Of a DNA stretch of 39,144 nt, positions 7,901-14,508 are shown one piece after another. The DNA lies in the IMG/VR virus record IMGVR_UViG_3300036715_002841, positions 1 to 39,144 of that record; one strand, written 5' to 3'. The position numbers and the translations under genes are program-made. The stretch comes from a virus. Numbering within the stretch: position 1 is the stretch's first letter; each line of letters opens with the position of its first letter. The notes below the pieces were generated by a model. It did not search any database, was not told the origin of the DNA, and saw only the letters and a list, made by a program, of their open reading frames with translations.

Positions 7901-8511
7901 GCGGCCCTTCGCTGGTAAATCTTGCTCAAATCACCCTTAACCACAAATCCCCGCCCGCGCAGCACCCGCGCCACGCGCGCCCTGTCCGCGTGCCCATGGT
8001 CAGCCTGCCCCATCAGCCCTAGGTAGCTGTTGCCGGCCGCAAACACATCGCTCGCCGGCAGGGTGCGCAGCCGTTGCGTAGCCACGTTCACCGTGCGCCG
8101 GCGCGTGGTTCGCCGCCACGGCTTGCTGACCTGGCCCACAAAGTCAACGCCGCGCGCCACATCGCTGTTGCTGCCCATGGATGCGGCCTTCTCGACGTAG
8201 CTGGACAGCCGCTTGGTCATCATGCGCCGGTCATCCATTTCTGCCAGGTGGGGCCGGAATGTGCCGCCACAGGCATTGCACTTGTACCGCCTGCGAATCA
8301 GCCAGATGGTGACCCGCTTGTGGTGGATTGGCACGTCACGGTAGGACTGGTCTTCCTTGCCGAACTTCACCCAGTTGTCGATGACGCCACAGGCCTCGCA
8401 GCAGCGCGGCTCAGGGGTTTCGACATGGAAGTGGTAGTCGTGGTCCTCTTCCTTGACGCTGACCACCGTCAGTTTCAACGGGTGGAGCAGGTTGGTAGGG
8501 TCCATGGTCAT
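7897..8511 (-). CDS. ISL3-transposase-like zinc-finger/HTH protein
   Basis: The 204-aa product begins MTMDPTNLLHPLKL. It shows two CxxC knuckles (CCEAC at about 37-41 and CNAC at about 77-80) and the YRDVPIHHKRV/RRRYKCNACGGTF block found in the N-terminal zinc-finger of ISL3-family transposases. The catalytic DDE domain is absent. From about residue 130 the sequence (LRTLPASDVFAAGNSYLGLM and RVARVLRGRGF) resembles a separate winged-helix phage module. So it is either a domesticated transposase DNA-binding domain or a fusion. It is coupled by 4-nt overlaps to both neighbours, arguing that it is a true phage gene and not an insertion sequence. Confidence 0.65.
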   Translation of the reverse strand: MTMDPTNLLHPLKLTVVSVKEEDHDYHFHVETPEPRCCEACGVIDNWVKFGKEDQSYRDVPIHHKRVTIWLIRRRYKCNACGGTFRPHLAEMDDRRMMTKRLSSYVEKAASMGSNSDVARGVDFVGQVSKPWRRTTRRRTVNVATQRLRTLPASDVFAAGNSYLGLMGQADHGHADRARVARVLRGRGFVVKGDLSKIYQRRAA

Positions 8512-9218
8512 TGGATTGGGCCTGTGGATAAGTCTTGAGCGAGACGGGTCATGCCCTTGGCGGTGATGCGGGCCTGGGTGTCAATCCACTCGGACCCGTC
8601 GCTCTTCTCGCCTCGGGTGATTTTGTGCTCGACCAGACCCTGCTGGAGCTTGTCCGAGTAGGCCAGATAGCCGGAGCCCATCGGACGCCGGTACAGCCAG
8701 CGGCGTTCGAGCAGGGCCTGCTTGAGGGTCTTCTCCTGCACCTGGAGCGTTTTGGCGGCATCCCGGATGCAGAAGGAGCCATCAGCCAGCGCAAGCCGGT
8801 CCAGGGCCTCAGCCTTGGGAGCCAGCGCCACCACCTTGCTCTCCAGGTGCAGGCGCTGTTCTTCCGAGTCCAAGGCCAGCTTGAGCAGGTCCACCCGAGA
8901 CAGCGCGGCGATGGGGTTGCGGGCCTGCTCTTCAAGCTGCTGCCAGCGGTCCACCAGTCGGGCCGTGAACTCAGGGGAGAGCTGGGCAACGATGACATAG
9001 CTGTCACGCTTGCCGATGCGGTACTCAGTCATGGTCTGTTTCCGGCCATCGGCACCTGCAAATGACGTTTCCACAATTTGTGGAAGCGCTATGACGCCCT
9101 TTTCTGCCAGGGTGTCGATGGTCCGCTTCACGCTGTCGTGGCGTTTCTCGGTCAGGTCGGCCATTTCCTTGCTAGTCATGGTCATGTCTGGGGCTTGGGA
9201 GACGGTAAGGGCGGTCAT
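8508..9218 (-). CDS. phage antirepressor, Rha N-terminal plus KilAC domain
   Basis: A 236-aa protein. Residues about 10-95 (MTSKEMADLTEKRHDSVKR, FAGADGRKQTMTEYRIGKR, PEFTARLVDRWQQLE) match the Rha regulatory domain. Residues about 130-230 (CIRDAAKTLQVQEKTLKQ, WLYRR, GYLAYSDKLQQGL) match the C-terminal KilAC/ANT domain of antirepressors. Such proteins bind and inactivate phage repressors to promote induction. It sits downstream of a C4-type antisense RNA, the known arrangement for controlling antirepressor translation in P1/P7- and P22-like phages. ATGA overlaps join it to both neighbours. A perfect DnaA box (TGTGGATAA, 8523-8531) near its 3' end is probably chance. Confidence 0.88.
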   Translation of the reverse strand: MTALTVSQAPDMTMTSKEMADLTEKRHDSVKRTIDTLAEKGVIALPQIVETSFAGADGRKQTMTEYRIGKRDSYVIVAQLSPEFTARLVDRWQQLEEQARNPIAALSRVDLLKLALDSEEQRLHLESKVVALAPKAEALDRLALADGSFCIRDAAKTLQVQEKTLKQALLERRWLYRRPMGSGYLAYSDKLQQGLVEHKITRGEKSDGSEWIDTQARITAKGMTRLAQDLSTGPIQ

Positions 9219-9724
9219 GCTGATGCTCCTTGGGATTGTTCTGTGGTGCTGGACTTGGCGGGGCGGCCGCGCTTGCGTGGAGCTAGGTCACCCAGCAGAT
9301 GGGTGCGGAAGGCCATGTACTTGTCATCCTGCTTGGCCTTGTAGGCGCGTTCCCAGGTCTTGCTCCACTCACTGGACCGGCCACGCACAAGTTCAGCCAG
9401 CTCACGGGTCTTCTCTTGAATCCTGTAAGTGCTGCAGCCGGTCCCTTTGACGGACATGTCGAGCACCCAGTAGTCGCCGTCTGCCCAGACGCTTTGCGGA
9501 CCTTTGATGCCTTCTGGGCGGCGCCGCTGCATCCAGTATTCGAACTTGCCTGCTTCCCAGCTTTGGCGCGAAGTGCGTTGCGGCCATTTGAAGTCGTTAG
9601 GGATTAGACCCTCGGCAACGAGCTGGGCGCGTGTGCCACGGAAGCGGCAAATCCAGCGGGGGGTGATTTCAATGACGAGGTCAGATGCGAGAAGGGCAGC
9701 GGTGCCCGTAGAGATGTCAGCCAT
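9215..9724 (-). CDS. phage protein of unknown function preceding the antirepressor
   Basis: A 169-aa protein starting MADISTGTAALL at the ATG at 9724, with AGGAGT 5-6 nt upstream. The frame can be read open to 10675, but the ribosome binding site and the C4 RNA in between decide for 9724. Visible segments are ITPRWICRFRGTRAQLVAEGLIP, split by a Trp-rich stretch (KWPQRTSRQSWEAGKFEYW), and a basic C-terminus (PRKRGRPAKS) resembling an AT-hook. It occupies the place of the first gene of a C4-controlled antirepressor operon. Function not recognised. Confidence 0.75.
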   Translation of the reverse strand: MADISTGTAALLASDLVIEITPRWICRFRGTRAQLVAEGLIPNDFKWPQRTSRQSWEAGKFEYWMQRRRPEGIKGPQSVWADGDYWVLDMSVKGTGCSTYRIQEKTRELAELVRGRSSEWSKTWERAYKAKQDDKYMAFRTHLLGDLAPRKRGRPAKSSTTEQSQGASA

Positions 9725-9776
9725 AAATGACTCCTGGTAGGTTTTGAACCTGCCACCCACGCGACCAAGCGAGGGA

Positions 9777-9847
9777 GGCAGACCGTACGGGTTGGTCGAC
9801 CGGACCAGGGACCGGCACCCCCTTGCGGGAGTCCCGCACGGCCTGCC
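9777..9847 (-). ncRNA. C4-type antisense RNA
   Basis: On the minus strand GGCAGGCCGTGCGGG (9847-9833) pairs with CCCGTACGGTCTGCC (9791-9777): 15 bp, two of them G-U wobbles. Inside are a CTCCC-GCAA-GGGGG hairpin with a GNRA loop and a TGGTC-CGGTC-GACCA hairpin. Size (71 nt), three-stem layout and location in front of an antirepressor operon match C4 RNAs of P1/P7-like phages. The C4 segment CGACCAA is complementary to TTGGTCG at about 9766-9759, just downstream and ahead of the 9724 ribosome binding site, as expected for the antisense target. Confidence 0.78.
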
Positions 9848-9871
9848 AAAAATGGAGCCATGCTGTGCAAC

Positions 9872-9906
9872 AAAAAAGCCGCTGACCTGTTGAGGGGCGC
9901 GGCTTT
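9872..9906 (-). terminator. intrinsic terminator ahead of the C4 RNA
   Basis: On the minus strand AAAGCCGC (9906-9899) pairs with GCGGCTTT (9882-9875), followed by a run of T (plus-strand A6 at 9872-9877). It would stop leftward transcription arriving from the avd/brn side before the C4/antirepressor block. Confidence 0.6.
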
Positions 9907-9989
9907 CGTTGCGCCTGGAATCCGGGCGACCAAGCCCGACTTCTTTCGAAGTGAGCGAATCATAAACCCGGAATTTCAGAAATGCAAGC

Positions 9990-10039
9990 GCATCTACAAA
10001 ATACTTTTCTTTGGTTGGTTTTGCATCTACAATTTGCCC
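9990..10039 (+). promoter_or_regulatory. probable brnT promoter and operator repeats
   Basis: The 10-bp sequence GCATCTACAA occurs at 9990-9999 and 10023-10032, 33 bp apart, a plausible binding pair for the BrnA antitoxin that autorepresses such operons. The second copy contains TACAAT (10028-10033), a good -10 box. A start about 7 nt later falls on the brnT ATG at 10040, which has no Shine-Dalgarno sequence, so the transcript may be leaderless. The -35 region is weak. Inference from position only. Confidence 0.4.
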
Positions 10040-10312
10040 ATGGTCACTTACGATGAAGTCAAACGCCAAGCCAACATCAAGAACCACGGCTTGGACTTCC
10101 TTGGAAGCGAGGCGGTGTTTGAAGGCTTCACCATCACCCGTGAAGATGCGCGTGATGCTTACGGTGAACTGCGGCTGCAAACGCTGGGCTTGTGGAATGG
10201 CATTGTGGTGTTTGTGGTGCATACCGCTCGCGGCAATGCAGACCACGTAATTTCGATTAGAAAGGCAGAAAAGCATGAAGAACGCATCTACTGGAAAAAC
10301 TTCCCCGACTGA
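10040..10312 (+). CDS. brnT: BrnT-family ribonuclease toxin
   Basis: A 90-aa protein with the BrnT pattern: an N-terminal MVTYDEVKRQANIKNHGLDF block, a central strand region ending in VVFVVHTARG, and the C-terminal VISIRKAEKHEERIYW helix containing the family's conserved Arg/Lys/Glu residues. BrnT is a RelE-fold ribonuclease that inhibits translation until bound by BrnA. It overlaps brnA by 38 nt, the usual toxin-first order of this type II system. It lies divergently from the C4/antirepressor block and convergently to avd, so it is an independent cassette inside the prophage. Confidence 0.88.
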   Translation: MVTYDEVKRQANIKNHGLDFLGSEAVFEGFTITREDARDAYGELRLQTLGLWNGIVVFVVHTARGNADHVISIRKAEKHEERIYWKNFPD

Positions 10313-10559
10313 AATGGTCAACGACCCAGACAGCCCCAGCACCAGCGTTTCCGACTGGGAAGGTGCCGTTCTCAAGCAAGGCGGCGTCGTGGTTGGGCGT
10401 GCCCGTACACGCGGGCCTAACCGTGGACCACTCAAGGAGCAGGTGGCAGTGCGGTACAGCCCAGACGTGCTGGCAGCATTTCGTTCCACCGGGGCAGGAT
10501 GGCAGACCCGCATGAATGAAGCTTTGCGGGACTGGCTGCGCACCCATTCGCCGGTGTAG
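10275..10559 (+). CDS. brnA: BrnA-family antitoxin
   Basis: A 94-aa protein starting MKNASTGKTSP at 10275. The C-terminal half holds a ribbon-helix-helix-like DNA-binding segment (VAVRYSPDVLAAFRSTG, then WQTRMNEALRDWL) characteristic of BrnA/CopG-type antitoxins; the N-terminal part is expected to wrap BrnT. It probably autoregulates the operon through the GCATCTACAA repeats upstream of brnT. The stop is 43 bp from the convergent avd stop; no terminator is apparent in the gap. Confidence 0.85.
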   Translation: MKNASTGKTSPTEMVNDPDSPSTSVSDWEGAVLKQGGVVVGRARTRGPNRGPLKEQVAVRYSPDVLAAFRSTGAGWQTRMNEALRDWLRTHSPV

Positions 10560-10601
10560 TTCACACACAAATCAACCGAAGAATCCGAAGAAGTTGAAAA
10601 G

Positions 10602-11060
10602 TCAGTAAACATGGCTATCAACCGGATATTCCGAATACCCAGAAAAAGAAAACAAATCACCCGTGCCGCCACCACCTGCGCCTCCGCCAGATCCTGGCCC
10701 GGGCCCGCCGTCCGCCAGCGTGGCCTTGCGCCAGCCGGTGGACTGCTTGCCTACGGCGTCCAGCACCTCAATGGACTGGCCCCACAGGTTTTTGGAAATC
10801 AGCCGGCGCTCAAACGCCACGCGCAGCATCACCGAGGCGGCGCGCAGCAGGCGCAACACGGTGTCAATCTGCTGCACGCGCATTTCGCCCCGGCAGGCAT
10901 TGGCCATGGCAATCGCCTCCAGCATTTCCACGCACATGGCGCTCACCTTCTCGCCCAGGCTGCGCTTGAACTCGCGCTTGATCTGGGTTTGCACCTCCAG
11001 CGCCAGGCCGAGCAGGGCGCAGCCGTCTTTGTAGATTTGCAGTTCTGTGTAAATGGCCAT
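10602..11060 (-). CDS. avd: Avd-like DGR accessory variability protein (four-helix bundle)
   Basis: A 152-aa, mostly helical, basic protein: MAIYTELQIYKDGCALLGLA, the KREFKRSLGEKV region, MLEAIAMANACRGE, IDTVLRLLRAASVMLRVA and LISKNLWGQSIEVLDAVGKQ, ending in GWRK. This is the four-helix-bundle pattern of bAvd, which in Bordetella phage BPP-1 forms a pentamer that binds the DGR reverse transcriptase and template RNA. The last 40 residues (GGPGPGSGGGAGGGG and beyond) are atypical low-complexity sequence. It is the last gene of the leftward operon containing four DUF1566 genes with DGR-like variable regions. No reverse transcriptase follows; brnTA lies there instead. A hairpin with a T-tract precedes it. 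Confidence 0.8.
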   Translation of the reverse strand: MAIYTELQIYKDGCALLGLALEVQTQIKREFKRSLGEKVSAMCVEMLEAIAMANACRGEMRVQQIDTVLRLLRAASVMLRVAFERRLISKNLWGQSIEVLDAVGKQSTGWRKATLADGGPGPGSGGGAGGGGTGDLFSFSGYSEYPVDSHVY

Positions 11061-11078
11061 GATGGTTCTGGTGTGGTC

Positions 11079-11108
11079 AAAAAAAATCGCGCGACCGGCT
11101 GCGCCGGT
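11079..11108 (-). terminator. GC hairpin plus T-tract downstream of VR-D
   Basis: Minus strand ACCGGC-GCA-GCCGGT (11108-11094) is followed by CGCGCGA and T8 (11086-11079). It looks like an intrinsic terminator between VP-D and avd. A near-identical copy follows VP-C at the same distance from its variable region, so it may equally be the DNA hairpin that DGR targets need downstream of the variable repeat. Confidence 0.65.
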
Positions 11109-11138
11109 GGGGTGGGGTTGCGCGGGCTGGTGGTGGGC

Positions 11139-11672
11139 TTAAAGCGTTGAAGTGTTCAAGAGCTCAAGCGGAATCCGGCGGAAGGCACGCACCCGATGCT
11201 CGTAGTCCTTGAAGCCCCAGTGCGAGATGCCGATCTCGAAGCCCTGCACGAAGGCGCTGATGCGAGAGTCCTGCGTGCTGCTCCAGTAATAACCGTCTTT
11301 GCTGAACAGCTCCGGTACGTTGGCGGCGGCCATGTTCAATTCGCCCAGGGCGGGCAGATACCAGTCGCCATGCCCGCCAATGTCGCACTCGCGTGCGCGG
11401 CGCGCGGCTGGGCAGCCGGCGGCCAGCATAGCTTCGGTGTTGGCCAAGCCGTCTGTACGGCTGGCGCAGCCGGGCACGTCTTCACCATACTTGCCCCAGG
11501 CAACGCCAACAGCCTCGTCGCCCGCCTCATCGGCCACCAGCAGGGCGTAGGGCGGGGCCTCAATGCCGTCAACAACGGAGCCGCGCATGATGCCGGCAAA
11601 ATACCCGCCCTGGCCTGGCACAATGACGCCAAAGGCCGGCAGGGTGAGGGTAATGGTTGAGTCAACTTTCAT
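11139..11672 (-). CDS. DUF1566 DGR-type variable protein VP-D
   Basis: A 177-aa protein starting MKVDSTITLTLP at the ATG at 11672 (GGAG 8 nt upstream). It carries VPGQGGYF near the N-terminus, a DWYLPALGELNM block, and the C-terminal DUF1566 (Lcl-type, C-type-lectin-like) fold signature YYWSSTQ to HRVRAFR. The C-terminal 36 codons form a variable region (11178-11285) aligned to those of three sister proteins. Such proteins are ligand-binding scaffolds diversified by DGRs. No signal peptide is obvious. It shares an operon with VP-C and avd; a hairpin/T-tract follows its stop. Confidence 0.85.
   Translation of the reverse strand: MKVDSTITLTLPAFGVIVPGQGGYFAGIMRGSVVDGIEAPPYALLVADEAGDEAVGVAWGKYGEDVPGCASRTDGLANTEAMLAAGCPAARRARECDIGGHGDWYLPALGELNMAAANVPELFSKDGYYWSSTQDSRISAFVQGFEIGISHWGFKDYEHRVRAFRRIPLELLNTSTL
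11178..11285 (-). other. DGR-like variable region VR-D
   Basis: A 108-bp block from TGG (11285) to CGC (11178). Counting TGG as codon 1, codons 6, 9, 10, 15, 18, 20, 22, 24, 25 and 28 are NNC codons that differ among the four paralogues, here GAC, ATC, AGC, GGC, ATC, ATC, CAC, GGC, TTC and TAC. The 3' end (CGGGTGCGTGCCTTCCGC) lacks A, as expected for an initiation-of-mutagenic-homing end. Confidence 0.8.
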
Positions 11673-11707
11673 GATCAAAACTCCTTCAGGTTGCGGGGCA
11701 TGGCCCC

Positions 11708-11738
11708 AAAAAAAATCGGCGCGACCGGCTGCGCCGGT
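11708..11738 (-). terminator. GC hairpin plus T-tract downstream of VR-C
   Basis: Minus strand ACCGGC-GCA-GCCGGT (11738-11724) is followed by CGCGCCGA and T8 (11715-11708). It is almost identical to the element after VP-D and lies 70 bp from the end of VR-C. Terminator-like, but possibly the post-variable-region DGR recognition hairpin. Confidence 0.65.
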
Positions 11739-11787
11739 ATGCGGGGTGTAGCTGGGTTGGCGATTAGGTGCTGAAGCGTTAAAGTGC

Positions 11788-12420
11788 TTAAGCGCTCAAG
11801 GGAATCCAGCGGAAGGCACGCACCCGAGGCTCGTCGTCCTTGCCGTCCCAGTCCGAGCAGCCGTACTCGAAGTCCTGCACGAAGGCGTTGCCGCGAGAGA
11901 CCTGCGTGCTGCTCCAATACCAACCTTCTTTGCTGAACAGTTGCGGCGCGCTCAAATAGGCATACAGCCAGTCCATGCGAGAAGGCAAATAAAAGTCGGT
12001 GTGCCCATCCGCCGTGTAAGCCCTGGCCCACTGCGCGGCGGCAAACTTGGTGCCCAGTGCCACCAGCGCGGCGGTGTTGGCGGGCCCGTCAGTGTGGCTT
12101 TTGGCGTCGGTGTCGTGGTCGTAAATACCCCACTTGGCGGTTGTTTCACCTTCGCCCGTCACCAGGTGGCGCGCTGGCATGCCAAACAGCGCGGGCAGCG
12201 TGCAGAGGTAGAGCCCGCCCTGGCCGGGCCAGTATTCACCCGGCGCCGGCGGCTCCGCCAAGGCATTTTTGGCGGCGAAGCTGGCGGCCCGCAAGCTGCT
12301 CTCGTCCGCCGTGCTCTCGCCGCGCACTGTCAGGCCGGTAAACCCCGGCAGTCCCTGTTCAAGCCCGGCCAGGCTGGCGATGTGAATGGTTGCGTTTTTG
12401 AAGTGGATGTGGGTTTGCAT
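11788..12420 (-). CDS. DUF1566 DGR-type variable protein VP-C
   Basis: A 210-aa protein beginning MQTHIHFKNATIHI at 12420; the open frame runs further upstream but overlaps the preceding gene. Recognisable segments are EYWPGQGGLYLC (about residues 75-86), DFYLPSRMDWLYAYLS, and the C-terminal DUF1566 core WYWSSTQ to PRVRAFR, ending in WIPLSA. The variable region is 11809-11916. The N-terminal half is unrelated to those of VP-A and VP-B, so the same diversified lectin-like domain is displayed on a different carrier. Function of the displayed ligand-binding surface is unknown. Confidence 0.85.
   Translation of the reverse strand: MQTHIHFKNATIHIASLAGLEQGLPGFTGLTVRGESTADESSLRAASFAAKNALAEPPAPGEYWPGQGGLYLCTLPALFGMPARHLVTGEGETTAKWGIYDHDTDAKSHTDGPANTAALVALGTKFAAAQWARAYTADGHTDFYLPSRMDWLYAYLSAPQLFSKEGWYWSSTQVSRGNAFVQDFEYGCSDWDGKDDEPRVRAFRWIPLSA
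11809..11916 (-). other. DGR-like variable region VR-C
   Basis: 108 bp, aligned without gaps to VR-A, VR-B and VR-D. The ten diversified codons read GTC, GGC, AAC, GAC, TAC, TGC, GAC, GAC, GGC and GAC; constant codons between them are identical to the sisters down to the third base. Confidence 0.8.
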
Positions 12421-12455
12421 GGTGTGCCCGATGGGTGGTGGTTGAAAAAAGCGCC

Positions 12456-12836
12456 TCAAGCCGCATCGGCCCGTGGCATGTCGTAAAGCGCCGCCTTCAG
12501 CGCCCATTTCGTCTCTTCGCGCCAGGCGCCTTGGCGAATGTCTTCAAGCGCTTGGGTGATCAATTGGGCCGGCACAGTCACCGTCAATGGCGGCAGCGCC
12601 TGGAGCGCCGGGCCTGCCTTGAAAACAAAGCCAACAGACTGGCGCCGCTCGCGCACCAGCCATTTGGCTTTGCAAGCCCAGCGCAATTGCGCGCTTATGC
12701 GGCTCAAGTCGGTCACGCCAAACAGGTCAGCCATACTGGCGGCGTCCAGCACGGCCATGGGGTACAGCCGCAGGTAGTGCACTACCTTGACGCTGAGGCG
12801 TCCAGCGCGCGGTGCGTAAATGTGCTTGCTGCCCAT
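12456..12836 (-). CDS. phage winged-helix-like protein
   Basis: A 126-aa protein starting MGSKHIYAPRAGRLSVK at 12836. The middle (MADLFGVTDLSRISAQLRWA, then CKAKWLVRERR) has the look of a winged helix-turn-helix with a following basic helix. Its start nearly touches the stop of the upstream membrane-protein gene. It belongs to the leftward early operon. Specific function not recognised. Confidence 0.65.
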   Translation of the reverse strand: MGSKHIYAPRAGRLSVKVVHYLRLYPMAVLDAASMADLFGVTDLSRISAQLRWACKAKWLVRERRQSVGFVFKAGPALQALPPLTVTVPAQLITQALEDIRQGAWREETKWALKAALYDMPRADAA

Positions 12837-12837
12837 G

Positions 12838-13077
12838 TCAGTTGCCCGCCAGCCGCTGCGCGGCCTGGTGAATGCGCGCGTTGAACCATCGGCGAACGCA
12901 GTAGCTGCGCAAAATGCTGCTCACCGTAAAAATGCAGGTAATCTGCAGGTTTTGCCCCAACGTCACCGCGTGCCCGTAGGCCGGCAGCACCACCGCCGTC
13001 AGCCCCAGGCTGACCACAAAGCCAATGGCCACGTTGATGACGGCCTCAATCAGGCTGCTGATGCGGCTCTGGCTCAT
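12838..13077 (-). CDS. small membrane protein of the DUF7220 type
   Basis: A 79-aa protein starting MSQSRISSLIEAV at 13077. It has two predicted membrane helices (VINVAIGFVVSLGLTAVV and about residues 41-58, ITCIFTVSSILRSY) and an aromatic/basic end (RRWFNARIHQ). This pattern is frequent in early regions of temperate phages. The ATG overlaps the upstream stop by 4 nt. Role unknown; inner-membrane location inferred from hydrophobicity. Confidence 0.7.
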   Translation of the reverse strand: MSQSRISSLIEAVINVAIGFVVSLGLTAVVLPAYGHAVTLGQNLQITCIFTVSSILRSYCVRRWFNARIHQAAQRLAGN

Positions 13078-13265
13078 GCCACAGCACCCTGTTGCCTGCA
13101 CTTGGCCTCATACTCCTTGCGCGCGCCCAGAAACGCCGCCTTGAAGGCGTGCGCCGCGTCCGAGCCAAAGGGGTATGGGCAAGCGTCGTTCACGCTGGCA
13201 TAGCGCTTGGCGGCGGCCTGAGCTTCCAGCACAATTTTCATGATGGAGATGACGGGCTCGCTCAC
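13074..13265 (-). CDS. small phage protein, unknown
   Basis: A 63-aa protein from a GTG at 13265 (MSEPVISIMKIVLEAQAAAK). The GTGA overlap with the upstream DUF2303 stop sets the start. Predicted helical, with a central CPYPFGSDAAHAFKAAF motif. No function recognised; its place in a chain of overlapping genes supports that it is expressed. Confidence 0.65.
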   Translation of the reverse strand: MSEPVISIMKIVLEAQAAAKRYASVNDACPYPFGSDAAHAFKAAFLGARKEYEAKCRQQGAVA

Positions 13266-14119
13266 GGCGTTCCAATCAGCACCGTGTATCCGCTGGCTTC
13301 GCGTACGTTGGACACATAGCCTGCAAAAGCATCTTCCACCGACTTTTCAGGGCGGTCCAGCTCATACCAGAATTTCACCGATCCGCCAGATAGCCTATAT
13401 TTCAGCCGCGCCTTCAGCTTGTAGCCGTCGCCGTTCTTGAAGATGCGCAGGCCCAGCGCAAATTCCTTGGGGATCTGCACCGCGCCGCCGGTGCCAGCCT
13501 TGGCGTCGATGTTCTCGACGTAGCTGAGTTGCGTCTGCCCATCCTGCAGCCGCTTGGCGCTGCTGAAGCTGATGCCGCTAGTGGCCTGGATGGTGGTCGC
13601 CACCTCCAGCAGCGCCTGGGCGAATGGCTCAGGTATGTCGGCCATGTTGTCTTCAATGAACTCAGCAAATGCGGTCTGGTCCATTTGCTGGCCATTGGCG
13701 CGCAGCCAGCGGGAAAACTCGGGCGTGTACTCGGCCGTGAATTCGGCGCGGTGGTCGCGCCAGCCGGGGGTGTCCGCCGCGCGCTGGTCGTTGAACACGG
13801 CGGTAATGGTCCGTGTATCGGGGTCGGCGTAGATGTAGCCATTGGCTGCATAAGCCTGGTCTTTGCAATAGGCCAGCAGGCTGGGAATATCTTTCAGCTT
13901 CACGGCGCCGCGCTTGCGGTTGGGGGTGCCTTTAGCCTTTTCAATGGCATCGGTGATTTCACGGTGTGTGAAATTGGGTGGTACCAGCAGGTGCCAGGTG
14001 TCGCCCACCTCTTTGGGTTCGAGCGCGGCAGCGCCCAGGCTGGCCACCAGTTTGGCGGTGTCGCCGTCGCAGCCGGCCACGATGGCTTGCGTGCGCGTGT
14101 TGTTGTCGGGTGTGCCCAT
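13262..14119 (-). CDS. DUF2303 family phage protein (YfdQ-like)
   Basis: A 285-aa protein from the ATG at 14119 (MGTPDNNTRTQAIVAG), where the start overlaps the upstream TAA stop. Recognisable family blocks are HLLVPPNFTHREITDAIEKA, TITAVFNDQRAADTPGW, FAEFIEDNMADIPEPF and VENIDAKAGTGGAVQIPKEF. DUF2303 proteins are common in lambda-like and Mu-like early regions, often near recombination genes, but have no settled activity. It lies mid-operon between small unknown genes. Confidence 0.85.
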   Translation of the reverse strand: MGTPDNNTRTQAIVAGCDGDTAKLVASLGAAALEPKEVGDTWHLLVPPNFTHREITDAIEKAKGTPNRKRGAVKLKDIPSLLAYCKDQAYAANGYIYADPDTRTITAVFNDQRAADTPGWRDHRAEFTAEYTPEFSRWLRANGQQMDQTAFAEFIEDNMADIPEPFAQALLEVATTIQATSGISFSSAKRLQDGQTQLSYVENIDAKAGTGGAVQIPKEFALGLRIFKNGDGYKLKARLKYRLSGGSVKFWYELDRPEKSVEDAFAGYVSNVREASGYTVLIGTP

Positions 14120-14508
14120 TATTTGACTTCCTTCAGCGGTTGGACGACGCCATCGGCGTCTGGTTTGGAAAATGCCGACGCAGCGGGTGCGCCGGTATTG
14201 TGTGCATCGCGCAGGTCCAGCGAATGCTGGCGCGGGTGCTGGCGCGATGTTTCGGCCTCGTCGGTGAGCCAAAAAAAGTCGCTGGGCTGCTCTGGCTTCG
14301 GAAGCTCCAGCTTGCGGTCGGCGTTGACGGTGATCTTGTCCACCTCACTGCCGCCCTTGCTGGCCGGCGCAATCTTGATCTTCAGCGTCATGGAACCAGC
14401 GCGTCCGGTGTTCTTCACCGTTTGCAGCAGTTCGGCCAGGTCAGCCGTCAGGCCGGCGTGTGTTTGACCATCGTTGAGGTCATGGAGAAAAAGGGCGAAG
14501 GCTTTCAC
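14119..14508 (-). CDS. phage early protein, unknown
   Basis: A 129-aa protein from a GTG at 14508 that overlaps the upstream stop (GTGA). The first half (LLQTVKNTGRAGSMTLKIKI, KITVNADRKLELPKP) looks like a beta-rich domain that regularly precedes DUF2303 genes in phages; the C-terminal 40 residues are Ala/Pro/His-rich. No catalytic motif is visible. Probably a partner of the DUF2303 protein, inferred from adjacency only. Confidence 0.65.
   Translation of the reverse strand: MKAFALFLHDLNDGQTHAGLTADLAELLQTVKNTGRAGSMTLKIKIAPASKGGSEVDKITVNADRKLELPKPEQPSDFFWLTDEAETSRQHPRQHSLDLRDAHNTGAPAASAFSKPDADGVVQPLKEVK

Noticed and set aside
8523-8531. DnaA box as a second origin
   Set aside because: A single perfect TGTGGATAA without iterons or an AT-rich element; likely chance within the antirepressor gene.
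10559-10602. A template repeat or reverse transcriptase downstream of avd
   Set aside because: Only 43 bp separate brnA and avd, with no match to the variable regions; no RT motifs were found in any frame of the window.
9725-10675. Extension of the 9215 gene to a 486-aa protein
   Set aside because: The extension is antisense to brnTA and runs through the C4 RNA; the ATG at 9724 with AGGAGT is the credible start.
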